Notes: generated by a model from the letters alone, not told the origin. A stretch of 64,000 bases of DNA from Oegoconia quadripuncta (GCA_949316235.1 OX438741.1:14571124-14635123); one strand, 5' to 3'; counted from the stretch's first letter, positions 57,001 through 63,753 are shown. A program made the numbers and translations.

Positions 57001-58839
57001 TTTCTGCGAAGCCATCTCTTTCTAAAGTATGATGAATGTATCGGGCTGTTTCATTTACGTACTTTTCTGTGGCTTTCATGCGCTTCTCGGCTTCATAAAT
57101 TGGATCAGTTTCAGCAAGATATCTTGATAAAGGTTCTCCAGCAATTCTATCTCGATCAGTTCTCCGAGCCATAATTCGAGATTCCAGAACCTGTCGTCTA
57201 TGGCTTAGTTCATTGAAATCTAAATCAACTTTATTGATTTCGGGTTCAACCTTTCTTTTGGTGTCCATACCATCAGCCCGACCTCTAAAAGTTTCAATTA
57301 AATCATGAGATTTATCTTTTGTTGCGAGATATTCGTTCGCGTAAGTTGGTTCAAAATCATTGAAACTTGTCAATTTATATTCCCTGAATCTGGGTCTTAT
57401 AGGCGAATCTGTCATTTTAGGTCCCTCTAAACTGCTGAAATTCTCATTATTTTTATAGTCATAATCATATCGATTTGTAGAATATTTATGCCTTTCCTCA
57501 TATCCAAGGCCCTCGTCTTCATCAGAAATATTTCCATATTTATCTCTCGATGGGGAATAGGTTTTATGTATAGTTTGTTTACCGAGATTGCTAGAACCAG
57601 TATCGCCAAGATCTCGAACTACATGTGCATACACAACTCCTTTGTCAGCCATTTTGTTAACTGGTGAAGGAACTCTATCTGGACTTGTAGTTCTGATGAA
57701 AAGATTTGGATCTGGGCTTATACTGGGTTTAAGGTAAGAAAATGGTTGGTTTGTATTAGTCCCGTTTGGTGGCGAAATTAGATGCGCTTTAGGTGGTGGT
57801 GCTAACTGATCCTCTTTCAAAATTCTAACTAAATGACCAACTGTATGTCCTCTAGTTAACGGCGGCTTGTCCGGTGGTTTCTGACTACTATGAATCATTT
57901 CTTTACCACCATACACGTTTTCTTCAATCTTTCTAATGCTCTCTTTGATTCTTCCTTTGATTTCCGTAGGATTTATATCTTTAGCTTTAATAGAATCAAT
58001 TTCATCTACTAATAAAATCTTTCTGACTTCTGTTTTACGCTTTGGTGTTTCAGTTATTGGTGGAGATGACTCTTTTTCTTTTTCTGAAGACTTACCTCTT
58101 TTAGTTCGAAGGGGTGGTTTAGGTTCAGGTTTCTCGGGGATTTTATATCTCGGAGGTTTTTCTACGGGATTTATTTTTTTGTCGGATATAGAGTTCTGAT
58201 CATCAGATTTGTTACTGTCTTTTGCAGCTAACTTCTCCTTCTGAAAGATATCTAGCGGTGAAATTTTTTTGAAATAATCTTCTCTCGGTGAGCTTTCAAT
58301 AATCGGTGACAATTGAGTTTTTTTATTTCTTAGCGATTTAAGGAATTCTTCAGTTTCACTTCCAGATCTTTTGCGAATTGGTTTGGACTGTACATTCAAA
58401 TTTGTATTGGATTTTAGATCTGATACATCACTTTTGCTCCGTTTAACAACAGCTACAGGTTTAGTAGTGACAACTACGGGTGCATTAGGGCTTCGATTCC
58501 TTTGGGCTCTTCTGAACAAGGTCGACAGAGATGTTCTTTCTTTATTCCTCTTTGCACTTACATCGCTTGTAGACCTACCAAGAGGGGACTTGCCTTTTCC
58601 TTCAGGTGTGCCACTATCGTCACTGTTTCTTCTGTCCCTGTGTTCCTTATATTTCCGCCTGTGTGGAAGTGAGAAAAATTTATCTGGTGATTGATGGTTG
58701 TCTGTGGTGCATGTAACGCTGTCGGCCTGGGCTAGTACTTTGTTGGCTTCGTCTATCAACTCCTGTTCTGAGAGATGTGTGAAGGGCTCCTTTCTTACGG
58801 ATGGTTCAGCAGAGGTGCCCCGCGACTCACGCGGTTTAC
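32469..58839 (-). CDS. Large disordered charged protein, gene-level entry (5' end not found)
   Basis: Not recognised as a named family. Eight exons (58839-56063, 55228-55098, 54198-53824, 53621-53459, 36248-36102, 35612-35074, 33697-33594, 33037-32469) join with perfect phase to 1600 codons and a stop. The protein is almost wholly low-complexity: Arg/Asp/Glu/Ser/Lys-rich with many RxxS and SP sites, proline-rich PPxKP segments near residues 220-350, and no folded catalytic domain visible. Aromatic-basic islands recur: [28 protein letters not shown] and, at the C-terminus, [13 protein letters not shown]. Two similar tyrosine motifs also occur, [14 protein letters not shown] and [15 protein letters not shown]. 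This profile suits a cytoskeletal or cortical scaffold, but that is inference. Upstream exons are needed because the first exon seen starts with two bases of a split codon. Confidence 0.85.
33163..33388 (+). repeat. SINE family B, full copy
   Basis: Head CGACCGGTGGATAGTGACCC TGTCAGCG, box B GGTTCGAATCCCGCG, then TGTGATGAATACAAACA and the 3' end GGGACTAGATGATTGGTGTA AGTGTCCGAAATATTTATTT. It lies 126 bp from the last exon. Confidence 0.82.
33594..33697 (-). CDS. Disordered protein, exon before last
   Basis: 104 nt: one base, 34 codons, one base. [20 protein letters not shown] then [14 protein letters not shown]. Acceptor TCGTCAG, donor GTAAGT. Confidence 0.85.
33790..33965. repeat. Dispersed repeat family F, related to 40860-41045
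   Basis: Shares the layout CTCAA.GTTGAGGC, ATGGGC.TTAATC.AT.ACGCG and GCCAGTGCTGATTGGTGT with the 40.9-kb copy (ATGGGCAATAATCCATTACG, GTGTGGATTGGTG). Considerably diverged. Confidence 0.5.
34203..34312 (-). repeat. Family E SINE fragment
   Basis: ATGAGAGGGCGGCAAACGAG and CATGCGGGTCACCTGATGGA AAGCAATCACCG in reverse orientation to 18775-18925. Confidence 0.72.
34785..34995 (-). other. Unassigned 61-codon open frame beside a tetranucleotide repeat
   Basis: Minus frame 34991-34806 reads '[20 protein letters not shown]' and '[13 protein letters not shown]', with mixed residue use unlike the SINE frames. It lies between exons F and G but has no clear splice sites in compatible phase, so it is not called an exon. 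A (TATC)n run at 34775-34791 and a near-palindrome (ATGGTGC...GCACCAT, 34792-34823) adjoin it. It may be transposase debris. Confidence 0.3.
35074..35612 (-). CDS. Disordered protein, exon F
   Basis: 539 nt: 179 codons plus two bases. Starts [20 protein letters not shown], continues [20 protein letters not shown] and [20 protein letters not shown], ends [16 protein letters not shown]. Highly charged, Ser-rich. Acceptor ATTTCAG, donor GTAAGT. Confidence 0.88.
36102..36248 (-). CDS. Disordered protein, exon E (WFKSLDRL motif)
   Basis: 49 codons, phase 0 on both sides: [20 protein letters not shown] then [29 protein letters not shown]. The proline stretch and following aromatic-basic helix are the most distinctive part of the protein. 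Acceptor TTCCAG, donor GTTTGT (weak). Confidence 0.86.
36547..36873 (+). repeat. SINE family A, full copy
   Basis: Head CTCCGTGGCTCAATGTAAAC, box B GGGTTCGATCCCC, A tail at 36864-36873. About 300 bp upstream of exon E. Confidence 0.85.
37015..37165 (+). repeat. SINE family A, old decayed copy
   Basis: AACCGCTTCCGTGCCTTAAT, then deleted and mutated body with ATGTCAGCTTACCACCATCT TATCTAAG. Much more diverged than its neighbours, so the family has been active over a long time. Confidence 0.65.
37708..38040 (-). repeat. SINE family A copy
   Basis: AATGCACAACGGGTTTGTAC at the tail end, head complement GCGCTACGGAGGGGGG. The A tail has been shortened. Confidence 0.82.
38317..38715. repeat. Direct repeat unit 1 (pair with 38808-39195)
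   Basis: CTTTTTGGCGGGATCTCGGC GAGTGAAG through GCAAAAGTTAGTGATGGTGT, GGGAAGTGTAAATTAAAGTG, CCGCCAAAATCTTTTGTAAA and ATAAGACATGGCTGTATGGG. Same order as unit 2 with about 95% identity by eye. Confidence 0.85.
38808..39195. repeat. Direct repeat unit 2
   Basis: Begins GGCTTTTTGGCGGGAACTCG and runs to ATAAGACATGGCTGTTATGG with a following A-run at 39195-39212. The ~490-bp spacing and the A-run suggest two insertions of one retroposed family or a local duplication. A reversed, more diverged copy lies at 43325-43580. Confidence 0.85.
39409..39732. mobile_element. Long-TIR MITE (about 320 bp)
   Basis: Left end TAGGCCTGTATTAATAAACC AATCTCAA, right end TTGAGAATGGTTTATTAATA CGGGCCTTA. The two halves are roughly inverted copies (TCTTGAGATCTACTCAGCTG region at the centre). 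Non-coding. A half copy is at 7040-7213. Confidence 0.8.
39760..40286. mobile_element. TIR element with perfect 25-bp ends, 527 bp
   Basis: The left end GTCTGCAACACAATTAAGGT AGCAG (39760-39784) is the exact reverse complement of 40262-40286. The interior holds the 39850-39902 fragment also found at 24712-24775 and 62915-62985. No transposase frame, so non-autonomous. The superfamily is unknown. Confidence 0.8.
40300..40690. other. Intron, nothing recognised
   Basis: Unique-looking AT-rich sequence without frames or matching repeats in this window. Confidence 0.4.
40692..40780 (+). repeat. Family E SINE fragment with A tail
   Basis: ATCCATGGGCGGCGGTGATT through GTTTGCCGCCCTCTCATAT followed by A15. 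The A tail shows that the conserved block is the 3' end of the SINE. Confidence 0.75.
40860..41045. repeat. Dispersed repeat family F
   Basis: CCACTGTTGGGGCCACATTC, GGGGGACGGTATGGGCAATA and CGCGAGCCCGCAGTGTGGAT. Partner of 33790-33965. Confidence 0.5.
41100..42177. other. Intron, no gene supported
   Basis: Lys-rich frames (for example 41115-41318) are low-complexity. No pairing repeat seen except A/T runs. Confidence 0.35.
42178..42430. repeat. Dispersed repeat, relatives at 44080-44200 and 19311-19435
   Basis: CCCCGACGAATAACGACGGG TATTATGTGTATAATGACCT TGTGTGTGTGTTTG has the same layout as CTCCGACGAAAAACAACGGG TGTTATG at 44073. Confidence 0.55.
43325..43585 (-). repeat. Reversed diverged copy of the 38.3/38.8-kb repeat
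   Basis: CAGTCTCAGTGAAACAAGTC ATTCGTCGTATACTTGGCG and GCACTTTAATTTACACTTCC CTTCACTT are reverse complements of parts of 38480-38640. Confidence 0.72.
43610..43925. repeat. Direct repeat pair, unit 1 (with 44500-44815)
   Basis: CTGGAATATTAGGAAAAAAA, AGCTGCGAGCACGCGTT, CACCTACTCATTACTTT, GGAACGTAACGATAGCGCGT TA and CAGCGACATCTAGCGGT occur in both units in order. Confidence 0.8.
44080..44260. repeat. Dispersed repeat, relative of 42178-42430
   Basis: CGACGAAAAACAACGGGTGT TATG and following TGTGTGTGTTTAGGCG. Confidence 0.5.
44268..44472 (-). repeat. SINE family B copy
   Basis: ATATTTCGGACACTTACACT AATCATCTAGTC, GATAACGGATAAACCATATA and the head complement CGCGGGATTCGAACCTAATC GGTCGTC. An internal deletion removes part of the box-B to A-box region. 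Confidence 0.78.
44500..44815. repeat. Direct repeat pair, unit 2
   Basis: Same ordered blocks as 43610-43925, about 890 bp away, with several small indels. The SINE at 44268-44472 and a 42-kb-type fragment lie between the units. Confidence 0.8.
44953..45376. mobile_element. TIR element, about 420 bp, non-autonomous
   Basis: Left end TGTCCAGTGGCGCCCGCATT GGATAAATTAAGATTTC..TT TAAATACAG. Right end is the inverted CTGTATTTAAAGAAGAAACC TTAATTTATTCCCAATGAGG GACA. TIRs are about 50 bp with mismatches. A relative of the left end is at 18195-18260. Confidence 0.75.
45400..45840. other. Intron, nothing recognised
   Basis: AT-rich, no supported frames. Confidence 0.35.
45850..46250 (+). mobile_element. 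Jockey-like LINE C-terminus and 3' UTR start
   Basis: ORF 45855-46106: [77 protein letters not shown]. This is the intact C-terminus of the same LINE group found at 23150 and 8977. The 3' UTR phrase AGAGCGACCTCTTCTTTCTT GC follows. Confidence 0.82.
46300..46545 (-). mobile_element. LINE C-terminal fragment with TTTTGA tail
   Basis: Minus frame reads [71 protein letters not shown] at 46519-46538 is on the plus strand and more likely ends the upstream 45850 element, so two elements may abut head to tail here. Confidence 0.65.
47047..47277 (-). repeat. SINE family B, full copy
   Basis: AATATTTCGGACACTTACAC, AACTAAGCAAAGCTTGTACT, TCGTATTCATCATACAAACA, GCGGGATTCGAACCCGCAAC CGTTGG, ending ACACCAATCGGTCGTC. 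Box B is intact. Confidence 0.85.
47430..47890 (+). repeat. SINE family D, interrupted copy
   Basis: Head GTCAGTGGCTCAGTGGTTGA AACGCGG, box B GGTTCGATTCCC, core CTTAAACAGTGAAGGAAAAC ATCG, and the tail phrase AAGTCCTCAAACCGCATTGG GCC only at 47790. About 160 bp at 47625-47785 is not part of the 3.45-kb copy and may be an insertion. Confidence 0.7.
47900..48175. other. Intron, nothing recognised
   Basis: Contains a local cluster of TCGATCGCTCATCGATC-like short inverted repeats at 48070-48125, otherwise featureless. Confidence 0.35.
48181..48512 (-). repeat. SINE family A copy
   Basis: Poly-T start, ATGCACAACGGGTTGGTACT, full body, head complement GAGCCACAGAGGCGG. Confidence 0.85.
48515..48625 (+). 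mobile_element. RTE-like LINE scrap
   Basis: GATAAAGGAGAAGTTGAACG TCTTGTCGTATCAGGAG translates to '[19 protein letters not shown]', the motif also seen at 17505-17560. It directly follows a SINE head. Confidence 0.55.
48658..48916 (+). repeat. SINE family C, full copy
   Basis: TGTTTGGTGTAGTGGTTAGC AACTCTGACC, box B GGTTCGAATCCCGC, ending GATGGCGCTGTGTGTGTCTA AGGATATTTATTTA. Confidence 0.84.
49251..49570. repeat. Two SINE family A pieces in opposite orientation
   Basis: 49251-49412 is the 3' half on the minus strand and 49420-49570 the 5' half on the plus strand. They hardly overlap in SINE coordinates, so this looks like an internal inversion or template switch rather than two full inverted copies. 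Confidence 0.75.
49724..50160. repeat. Dispersed repeat (copies at 11165 and 13790)
   Basis: 49724-49803 matches 11165-11275 and 49846-50150 matches 13790-14050. Here the two blocks are adjacent, suggesting that both belong to one element whose parts are scattered in EFR3 intron 2. Confidence 0.6.
50598..50700 (+). repeat. SINE family B, 5' part
   Basis: TTGGTATTGGTGTAGTGGAT TGTGGCACTGTCAGCG and box-B-like GGTTGGAATCCCGC. Its 3' part reappears at 51036-51142 after about 335 bp of other sequence, so the SINE was split by an insertion. Confidence 0.7.
50701..51035 (+). mobile_element. Putative LINE-tail insertion splitting a SINE B copy
   Basis: Ends TGTATCACAAATAAATTATT TGATTGATTGATTGATT (an AATAAA and a TGAT tail microsatellite), then SINE B resumes at CCCGAGTCATGGATG. 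The non-coding phrase TGTATGTCAATGTGCGGATC precedes. No clear target duplication was found. Confidence 0.5.
51145..52550. other. Intron, no gene supported
   Basis: 51150-51310 is GC-richer with GCGGCGATGAGCGCATCGC but lacks a convincing frame. The rest is AT-rich. Confidence 0.35.
52555..52815 (+). other. Unassigned 86-codon open frame
   Basis: Frame with [20 protein letters not shown] and [21 protein letters not shown]. Amino-acid use looks protein-like, but no family is recognised and there is no splice context on this strand. It lies just before a SINE. Probably retroelement debris. Confidence 0.3.
52838..53149 (+). repeat. SINE family A copy
   Basis: Complete apart from a deletion across box B (TCGCGGGGTACATG instead of TCGCGGGTTCGATCCCC...). 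A tail at 53141-53148. About 310 bp from exon D. Confidence 0.82.
53459..53621 (-). CDS. Disordered protein, exon D
   Basis: 163 nt: one base completing Arg, then 54 codons [54 protein letters not shown]. Acceptor CCATAG, donor GTGAGT. The next exon lies 17.2 kb away. Confidence 0.85.
53824..54198 (-). CDS. Disordered protein, exon C (ten-residue repeats)
   Basis: 375 nt. [20 protein letters not shown], then eight repeats of about 10 residues (53886-54122) with consensus S-[SP]-[RK]-[ED]-[DN]-[LI]-D-R-[HYLQ]-R, then [20 protein letters not shown]. One repeat lacks a residue. Acceptor GTAACAG, donor GTAAGA. Frame and phase fit both neighbours. Confidence 0.88.
53886..54122 (-). repeat. In-frame 30-bp coding minisatellite, 8 units
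   Basis: Units such as [20 protein letters not shown] and [10 protein letters not shown] alternate basic and acidic residues. All units are multiples of 3 nt, so copy-number change would leave the frame open. Confidence 0.88.
54305..54452 (+). repeat. SINE family A, 3' half
   Basis: From TTGTTGTGTTCCGGTTGTCA GAG to AACCCGTCGTAAATAAAAAA. It lies about 107 bp upstream of the exon C acceptor. Confidence 0.82.
55098..55228 (-). CDS. Disordered protein, exon B
   Basis: 131 nt: [43 protein letters not shown] plus two bases. Follows exon A's GLEK, giving a short [11 protein letters not shown] segment that is less charged and may be a conserved helix. Acceptor GTGCAG, donor GTACAT (weak). Confidence 0.83.
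55318..55535. mobile_element. Helitron-like non-autonomous element (putative)
   Basis: AATGCGAAATTTTGGATG, GCTCAATCACGGCGAAACGG, CGGATTTGGGTGACATTTGG and ATTCCACGCAGGCCAAGCCG CGGG parallel 30120-30345. Here the final CTAG is not intact. Confidence 0.45.
56063..58839 (-). CDS. Disordered protein, exon A (2.8 kb, first one seen)
   Basis: 2777 nt: two bases plus 925 codons. [20 protein letters not shown] then [20 protein letters not shown]; basic [37 protein letters not shown]; proline-rich [49 protein letters not shown] near residue 400; a stretch [20 protein letters not shown]; then [20 protein letters not shown] and [21 protein letters not shown]. No folded domain is recognised. Acceptor CTTGCAG, donor GTAAGC. 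The frame opens further upstream only into intron. Confidence 0.9.
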
Positions 58840-59030
58840 CTGCAAGAGAGTTAAATCGTCGTTATAAAAAAATTTCTTTGAAAGTTATTTGTGAATTGGT
58901 GGTAATATTTGGCGGAAATCAGTTGAGCTGTTTCTAAGATATTATGCTTTCAACACAGTTAGTTTGTGTACCTATATGATTTGGTAGTCACAAGGGCGTT
59001 GAAGGCATGCTTGAAGTTTGAAGTTTATAA
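58840..59030. other. Intron upstream of exon A
   Basis: The preceding exon must donate one base of a split codon. I found no convincing candidate in the remaining window. Confidence 0.4.
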
Positions 59031-59300
59031 CTAATACAATTTTATAACCTGTGGGAGCCGTTTTAATTTCACCAAGCGTGTTTGTCATTTACGTGGTCTC
59101 TAACTTTGTAATAACCTTTTTTTGCTAATGTTTTTTTGACATGATCTTTAAATTGTTTCTCAGTAGGTAACATTAATTCAGGTATAAGGTTATAAAAGCG
59201 TAAACAGTGCCCCATAAACGATTTATCAACTTTGTTTAATACACAGGGGAAGCAATTTGTCTTTAGTTATGCTTGTCACTGTTTTTCGGGAATACAGAAT
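59030..59300 (-). mobile_element. Jockey-like LINE 3' UTR fragment, old copy
   Basis: ACTAATACAATTTTATAACC TGTGGGAGCC, AACTTTGTAATAACCTTTTT TTGC and GGTTATAAAAGCGTAAACAG TGCCCCATAAA parallel 23370-23570. Confidence 0.7.
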
Positions 59301-60560
59301 TGACAGATTCATAAAAACATCGTGTTTTGGTGTTTGATTACATTTCGAAGGTAGGTATTGCATCATTAAAAGTAAAAAATAAATCCAATTGTTTCAATGG
59401 TTGACTGTTGTCAACGATGTGGTCGACGAATAATAAATCGGCTGGAGCTTCAAATTCAGAGAACAATTGAGTCGGATCAAGAACAGCTTACTTAATTATT
59501 TAAGAATTTTTGAAGTTTCCATCCAGTTTACTGGATTCGCAAGCTCCATCTACAACCGCATCGTTGACACAGTCAATCACAAAAACATCGAGTTAAGGTG
59601 TCTGATTACGATGTTTCCACTTCGAAGGTAGACGCTAAGTATAAAAAAAGGATACGTCCACCAAACCACAAAAAGTGTGTTAAGTCAGGGTGCAGCAAAA
59701 AAGGAAGAATTAGAAACATTAGTGACGTTAATCCGGAGGCACATTAATCAGGCTGTCAAAGCAAGTTTTTGTAGCGCCATTGAGTTTGGGATCCGGCTGG
59801 ATTTTGTTTAGGTTTTAAATAAACATGGTAATGTAAAATTGATGGTAAAATTTTATCCACATAGTCGTACTACTGTTGTAGAAGTGAGAGCAGAAAGAGA
59901 ACACATTGTTTCATTTTTATTGATTGATTTTATTTACTTATTTATTTCTGATATATGTGACAATAAATTTATTTATTTAAAAAACAGTAACAAATAAAGA
60001 GATGGAATTTAAATATGAACTAGAACAAATGTAAAAAATTGAGACCGCGAGGCAAGGTAAACCATTTAAACCATTTATTTCCACACACCGAAAAAAAAAA
60101 CCACAACAAGATACAAGAAATCAAAACAGAGGAAATCAAGGTCCGCATCCCACAAACCGCTCTCGAGACCGAGATGGCCACCAGCTCACGCTTGAGAACC
60201 TGTTTCATATTGAAACAGTATCAAAAAAAATAAAAATAAAAGAAAACTATAATATCGAGATTCGAGACGCGATCCCAGTCTCAAGATCGATCCACCAACA
60301 CGGCTCTATGACTAACTAGGTACTACAATGAGCGCGTGTGTGGGGGACAGTCTCGGTAAACACTGAGTGACGTGAATCACTCAGCACTGGTTTTCAGCCT
60401 GCCCTCAATATATGTTACAATTATATCTTTGTACCTAAAACGCTGGCAGCGTTTCCTCGTTGTATGCAGATACTTAAGCGTTGGGCGAGGAAACAACCAG
60501 CTTTCTATATTTATTTATTACTTTTTATTGGCATTGATTTGTTACAACATTGACATCTAA
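59301..60560. other. No supported gene; local repeats
   Basis: 59325-59370 and 59583-59640 share ACATCG.GTT..GGTGT.TGATTAC and TTCGAAGGTAG, so a small diverged duplication is present. Short frames at 60020-60233 on both strands overlap and have no family likeness. Confidence 0.4.
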
Positions 60561-60964
60561 CTGAGTTTCATTATCATCATTGCCCTGGTCTCAATTTATA
60601 TGGGGTCGGCTCAGTAGGTTTTTTTCTTCCAATCTCCTCTATCTATCTGAGTTCCATGTTCATTACATATTATGTCTATTGATTCATCTACTCTTACTAT
60701 GCGTGCGCATCACTACTTAGATAAGTCACTCTTCTATTGTTACTATTTAGTATGAATAATTTAAGGTATCCTTTGTTTACGTCATCTTAGGGGTGGAGGA
60801 CTGATAACTTGAGACACAGGATTTATCCTAGTTCAGGTATCAGTCCAGTTATTTAAAATGTTACGTTGTATTAGTATGTAAGTTGAATGTACATTTTGGA
60901 TAGATTTTGGTGAGCAAATAAAGATATAATAATAATAAAGATATAATTTATTTATAATTTGTGA

Positions 60965-61235
60965 TTTTGACGACTTGGTGTAGTGGTTAGAAACTATGAC
61001 TGTATAATAGAAAAAAAAATGTGCTCAAATAGTTTCATTGTAGTTTAAGAATTATTCAATACATTTACTAAGTATTCTGTGGTCACGTGTTGTTGGAATC
61101 CACATTCTCATATACGCAGAGACTGCTTTACTTATGATTATAATTTATGTCCCAAAAAACTATATATAAATAGTTCCACCGAAATATCTATACAAGTCCC
61201 ATAAATAGTACTTCAAAAACAACGAAGCTATCTGC
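60965..61235. other. SINE C head scrap and unassigned sequence
   Basis: CGACTTGGTGTAGTGGTTAG AAACTATGAC at 60971-61000 is the first 30 bp of SINE family C, cut off abruptly. The rest is unassigned. Confidence 0.5.
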
Positions 61236-61500
61236 TTGTTGTTGGTGGTTAGCAACTCTGAGTGCTATACCAAAAGGTTGCGGGTACAATTGCCGCTAGG
61301 GGCATATGTTTGTATGAGGAATATAGACATGTATTCCCGAGTTATGGATGTTTTTCATTTATATATGTATTTGTTTACAAAAAAAAATGTATTTGTGTAG
61401 TATGTCAACCATCTGGTATCAACAACACAAGCCTATAGTTGCTTAATGTGGAACTAGATGGCGTTGTGTGTATGTCCAAGGATATTTATTTATTTATTTT
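61236..61500 (+). repeat. SINE family C copy
   Basis: TGGTGGTTAGCAACTCTGAG, box-B region GGGTACAATTGCCGC mutated, body to GAACTAGATGGCGTTGTGTG and AAGGATATTTATTTATTTAT. Confidence 0.8.
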
Positions 61501-61676
61501 TATTATTTTAATTTCTATTTATAAATTACCTAGCTCGGAATTTTGACTAAATAAATATCTTATTCTTTGATAATTTGTGTGTGGAAACTATATTATTCTT
61601 AAGGCTTTTCATCCACTTATTAATGCTAAGTACGAAGTAAGAACCTGCAATTGGTTTGAAATTAGTAATACTTAGT

Positions 61677-61772
61677 CTGTTCATAGTACAAGTGTCCATA
61701 GTACAAGTTTTACTTAGTTTGGGACTAGATGATTGGTGTAAGTGTCCGAAATATTTATTTATTCATTATGGT
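61677..61772 (+). repeat. SINE family B, 3' end only
   Basis: CATAGTACAAGTTTTACTTA GTTTGGGACTAGATGATTGG TGTAAGTGTCCGAAATATTT ATTTA. Confidence 0.75.
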
Positions 61773-62164
61773 CCACGTATGAAGAGATGGGTTGGTACTG
61801 AAATTGTACAATATGTACTAGGACAGCATAATGTCACGAGAATTACGTCACATCAACCTGCCCAGTGGTGTTGACTCGGGTTGCTCACGGCTATTTTTAG
61901 ACCACTTTCGGCGCAAGCGGCGACGGTTTGGCCGACCGGTTCAACTTTAATCAAACATGAAGCTTTTTTTGTCACCTCGGGAACAGCCCGATAAGGTTTC
62001 TGGTTTTTTGCTGTAATTATTATGGTTTTTATAACTTGGTAAAAAAAATTTGCAATATTTTTGGTGTGATGGTAAAATGTAGAGGGTAATTTTGTGAGAT
62101 GTGGACGTGATATTAACAGTGGGGCAATAGTCATTATCCGACTAACAAAATTTAATATAAATAA

Positions 62165-62445
62165 TCCTTTATAAGAACTAAGGCTCGTGCATGGAATACT
62201 GCTGTCACCTCTGGGATGGTTCAGCCAAGTACCAACTAGCTGCACTCGATTCTGTGGAACGACGTGCCCTGAGACTTATAGGTGATAGTTCGATGACTGC
62301 TAAATTGCAGAGCCTTGAACACCGTCGCAAAGTCGCCTGTCTCTCAGTTTTTTACAGGATACATTTCGGGGAGTGTGCGTTGGAATTACATAATCTTATT
62401 CCACCATCACCCTTCCATCTTCCAGTATAACAATACATTCGTTGG
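62165..62445 (+). mobile_element. LINE C-terminal fragment, Jockey-like
   Basis: ORF 62191-62430: MEYCCHLWDGSAKYQLAALD, SVERRALRLIGDSS, LQSLEHRRKVACLSVFYRIH, FGECALELHNLIPPSPFHLP. This is the conserved C-terminus of many Jockey-like ORF2 proteins. It breaks at 62430. Confidence 0.8.
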
Positions 62446-62528
62446 TACGCTGTCGCTTTGGAGATGGGCGTTTATAGCTACACTACAGTTTCCAACTACA
62501 GTAGCTATCATCGCAATTTTGTACTGTG

Positions 62529-62862
62529 GTTTTTTGTATGCACAACGTGTTTGTACTTGACCTCAATCACACCTGATGTTAAGTGAAGATGAAGTCGAAG
62601 GTGGAAGCGTACTGACCCTGAAACCCCAACACATTTGGGGGACTGGCTATCTTATCTCTGACAAGTGGAACACAACAATGCTATTAACATTGCTGCTTGG
62701 CGGCAGATTTAGATAAAAGGGTGGTAGCTAGCCAGGTGGACATTTAAAATGCCCTACCACCTACCAAACCGAGTATTTAAATATGTACCCCGCTGGGGAT
62801 CCAACCCGCGACCTCCGAATCGTAAACCCAATGTTGATTACATTGAGCCACGGAGGCGGTTA
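62529..62862 (-). repeat. SINE family A, full copy
   Basis: TTTTTTGTATGCACAACGTG tail end, full body, head complement GAGCCACGGAGGCGG at 62847-62861. Confidence 0.85.
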
Positions 62863-62899
62863 AAGGTATAATAATAGACTCAGTGTTGTGTGGTTTCGG

Positions 62900-63000
62900 C
62901 ACGTAAAAAGAATAGAACAAACTCGTCTCTTCCCGTGGGTGTCGTAAATGGCGACTATGGGACTTTCCACCAAAAGAACATCTTTACATTTTTGTTTTAA
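62900..63000. repeat. Fragment shared with 39850-39902 and 24712-24775
   Basis: AGAACAAACTCGTCTCTTCC CGTGGGTGTCGTAAATGGCG ACTATGGGACTTTCC. In the 39.8-kb copy this block lies inside a 25-bp-TIR element. Confidence 0.6.
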
Positions 63001-63670
63001 CGGCGGTGAGCTCACCTTCTGTAAAAATACAGTAGAATCTACGAGATCTAAAGTGGCATTTTTTATCATTATATTTGTGGGCACCGCCCTGACATTGGGT
63101 AGTACAAATTTCACACAATTAACGCTTTATTCGATGATGGTATTGAAAAAAAAAACTACCTATGCCAATATCTTCTATTTCACTTACCATGCCCTATTTT
63201 ATTCCTTACGGTAAAAGACTCACGCACTATAGAAACAAATTATACCCATGCGAATCCGGAGCTGGTCGCTAGTTAATTTACAAATCGGTATTGACGACTG
63301 TTATGTATACAGACGTGTTCTAAGTTCGTCTCAGAAACAAGTCTATTCGGCATTTTAATAACTGTACAATATAGCTAAATTATGCTAAAATAATTTGCTT
63401 CGACGATGCGGATGACCATTTTATATGTAGTACCTAATAATGAAATTAGCGGAATACATTCGACTAACAGTCATTACAAATAAGATTGGTATAAAAGATA
63501 CAATCTTTTACACGTGTATGATAAGGATCAATACATAATAAAGAATTCCTTGAAGTGTGAAGTTGAAATGCCGTTTCTTTTCCAGAATAATAAATAATCA
63601 GCTGTTTAATGACCGATTACTTGAGCGATAAAAATGCATAGAACAAAATTAAGCACTTATTAACGGAGTT
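63001..63670. other. No gene recognised
   Basis: A frame at 62860-63114 (minus) includes a LINE-like 'MKFVLPNVRAV.TNI..KN..LDLVDSTVFL', a scrap of the Jockey-like protein at 24010-24110, so 63010-63115 is LINE debris. The remainder is unassigned. Confidence 0.45.
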
Positions 63671-63674
63671 GTAT

Positions 63675-63753
63675 ATACTGAATTACACTACCCCGAAAAA
63701 CGTTTGACCGAAGAACGGTTGATTGACGGTTTCGGGGTAGTGTAATTCAGTAT
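63675..63753. mobile_element. Compact palindromic element, 79 bp
   Basis: ATACTGAATTACACTACCCC GAAA at one end and the exact inverted TTTCGGGGTAGTGTAATTCA GTAT at the other, separated by about 30 bp containing CGTTTGACCGAAGAACGG. A minimal MITE or snap-back structure. Confidence 0.82.

Noticed and set aside
56263..58937. Plus-strand frames of 60-141 codons across exon A
   Set aside because: Shadows of the 2.8-kb exon, which has phase-compatible splice sites and consistent composition on the minus strand.
60020..60233. Possible upstream exon of the disordered protein
   Set aside because: Neither strand gives an acceptor-exon-donor with the one-base phase needed to join exon A, and the peptide composition differs.
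61853..62245. 130-codon minus-strand frame as a gene
   Set aside because: Its left part overlaps an antisense LINE fragment and the rest has no family likeness or splice context.
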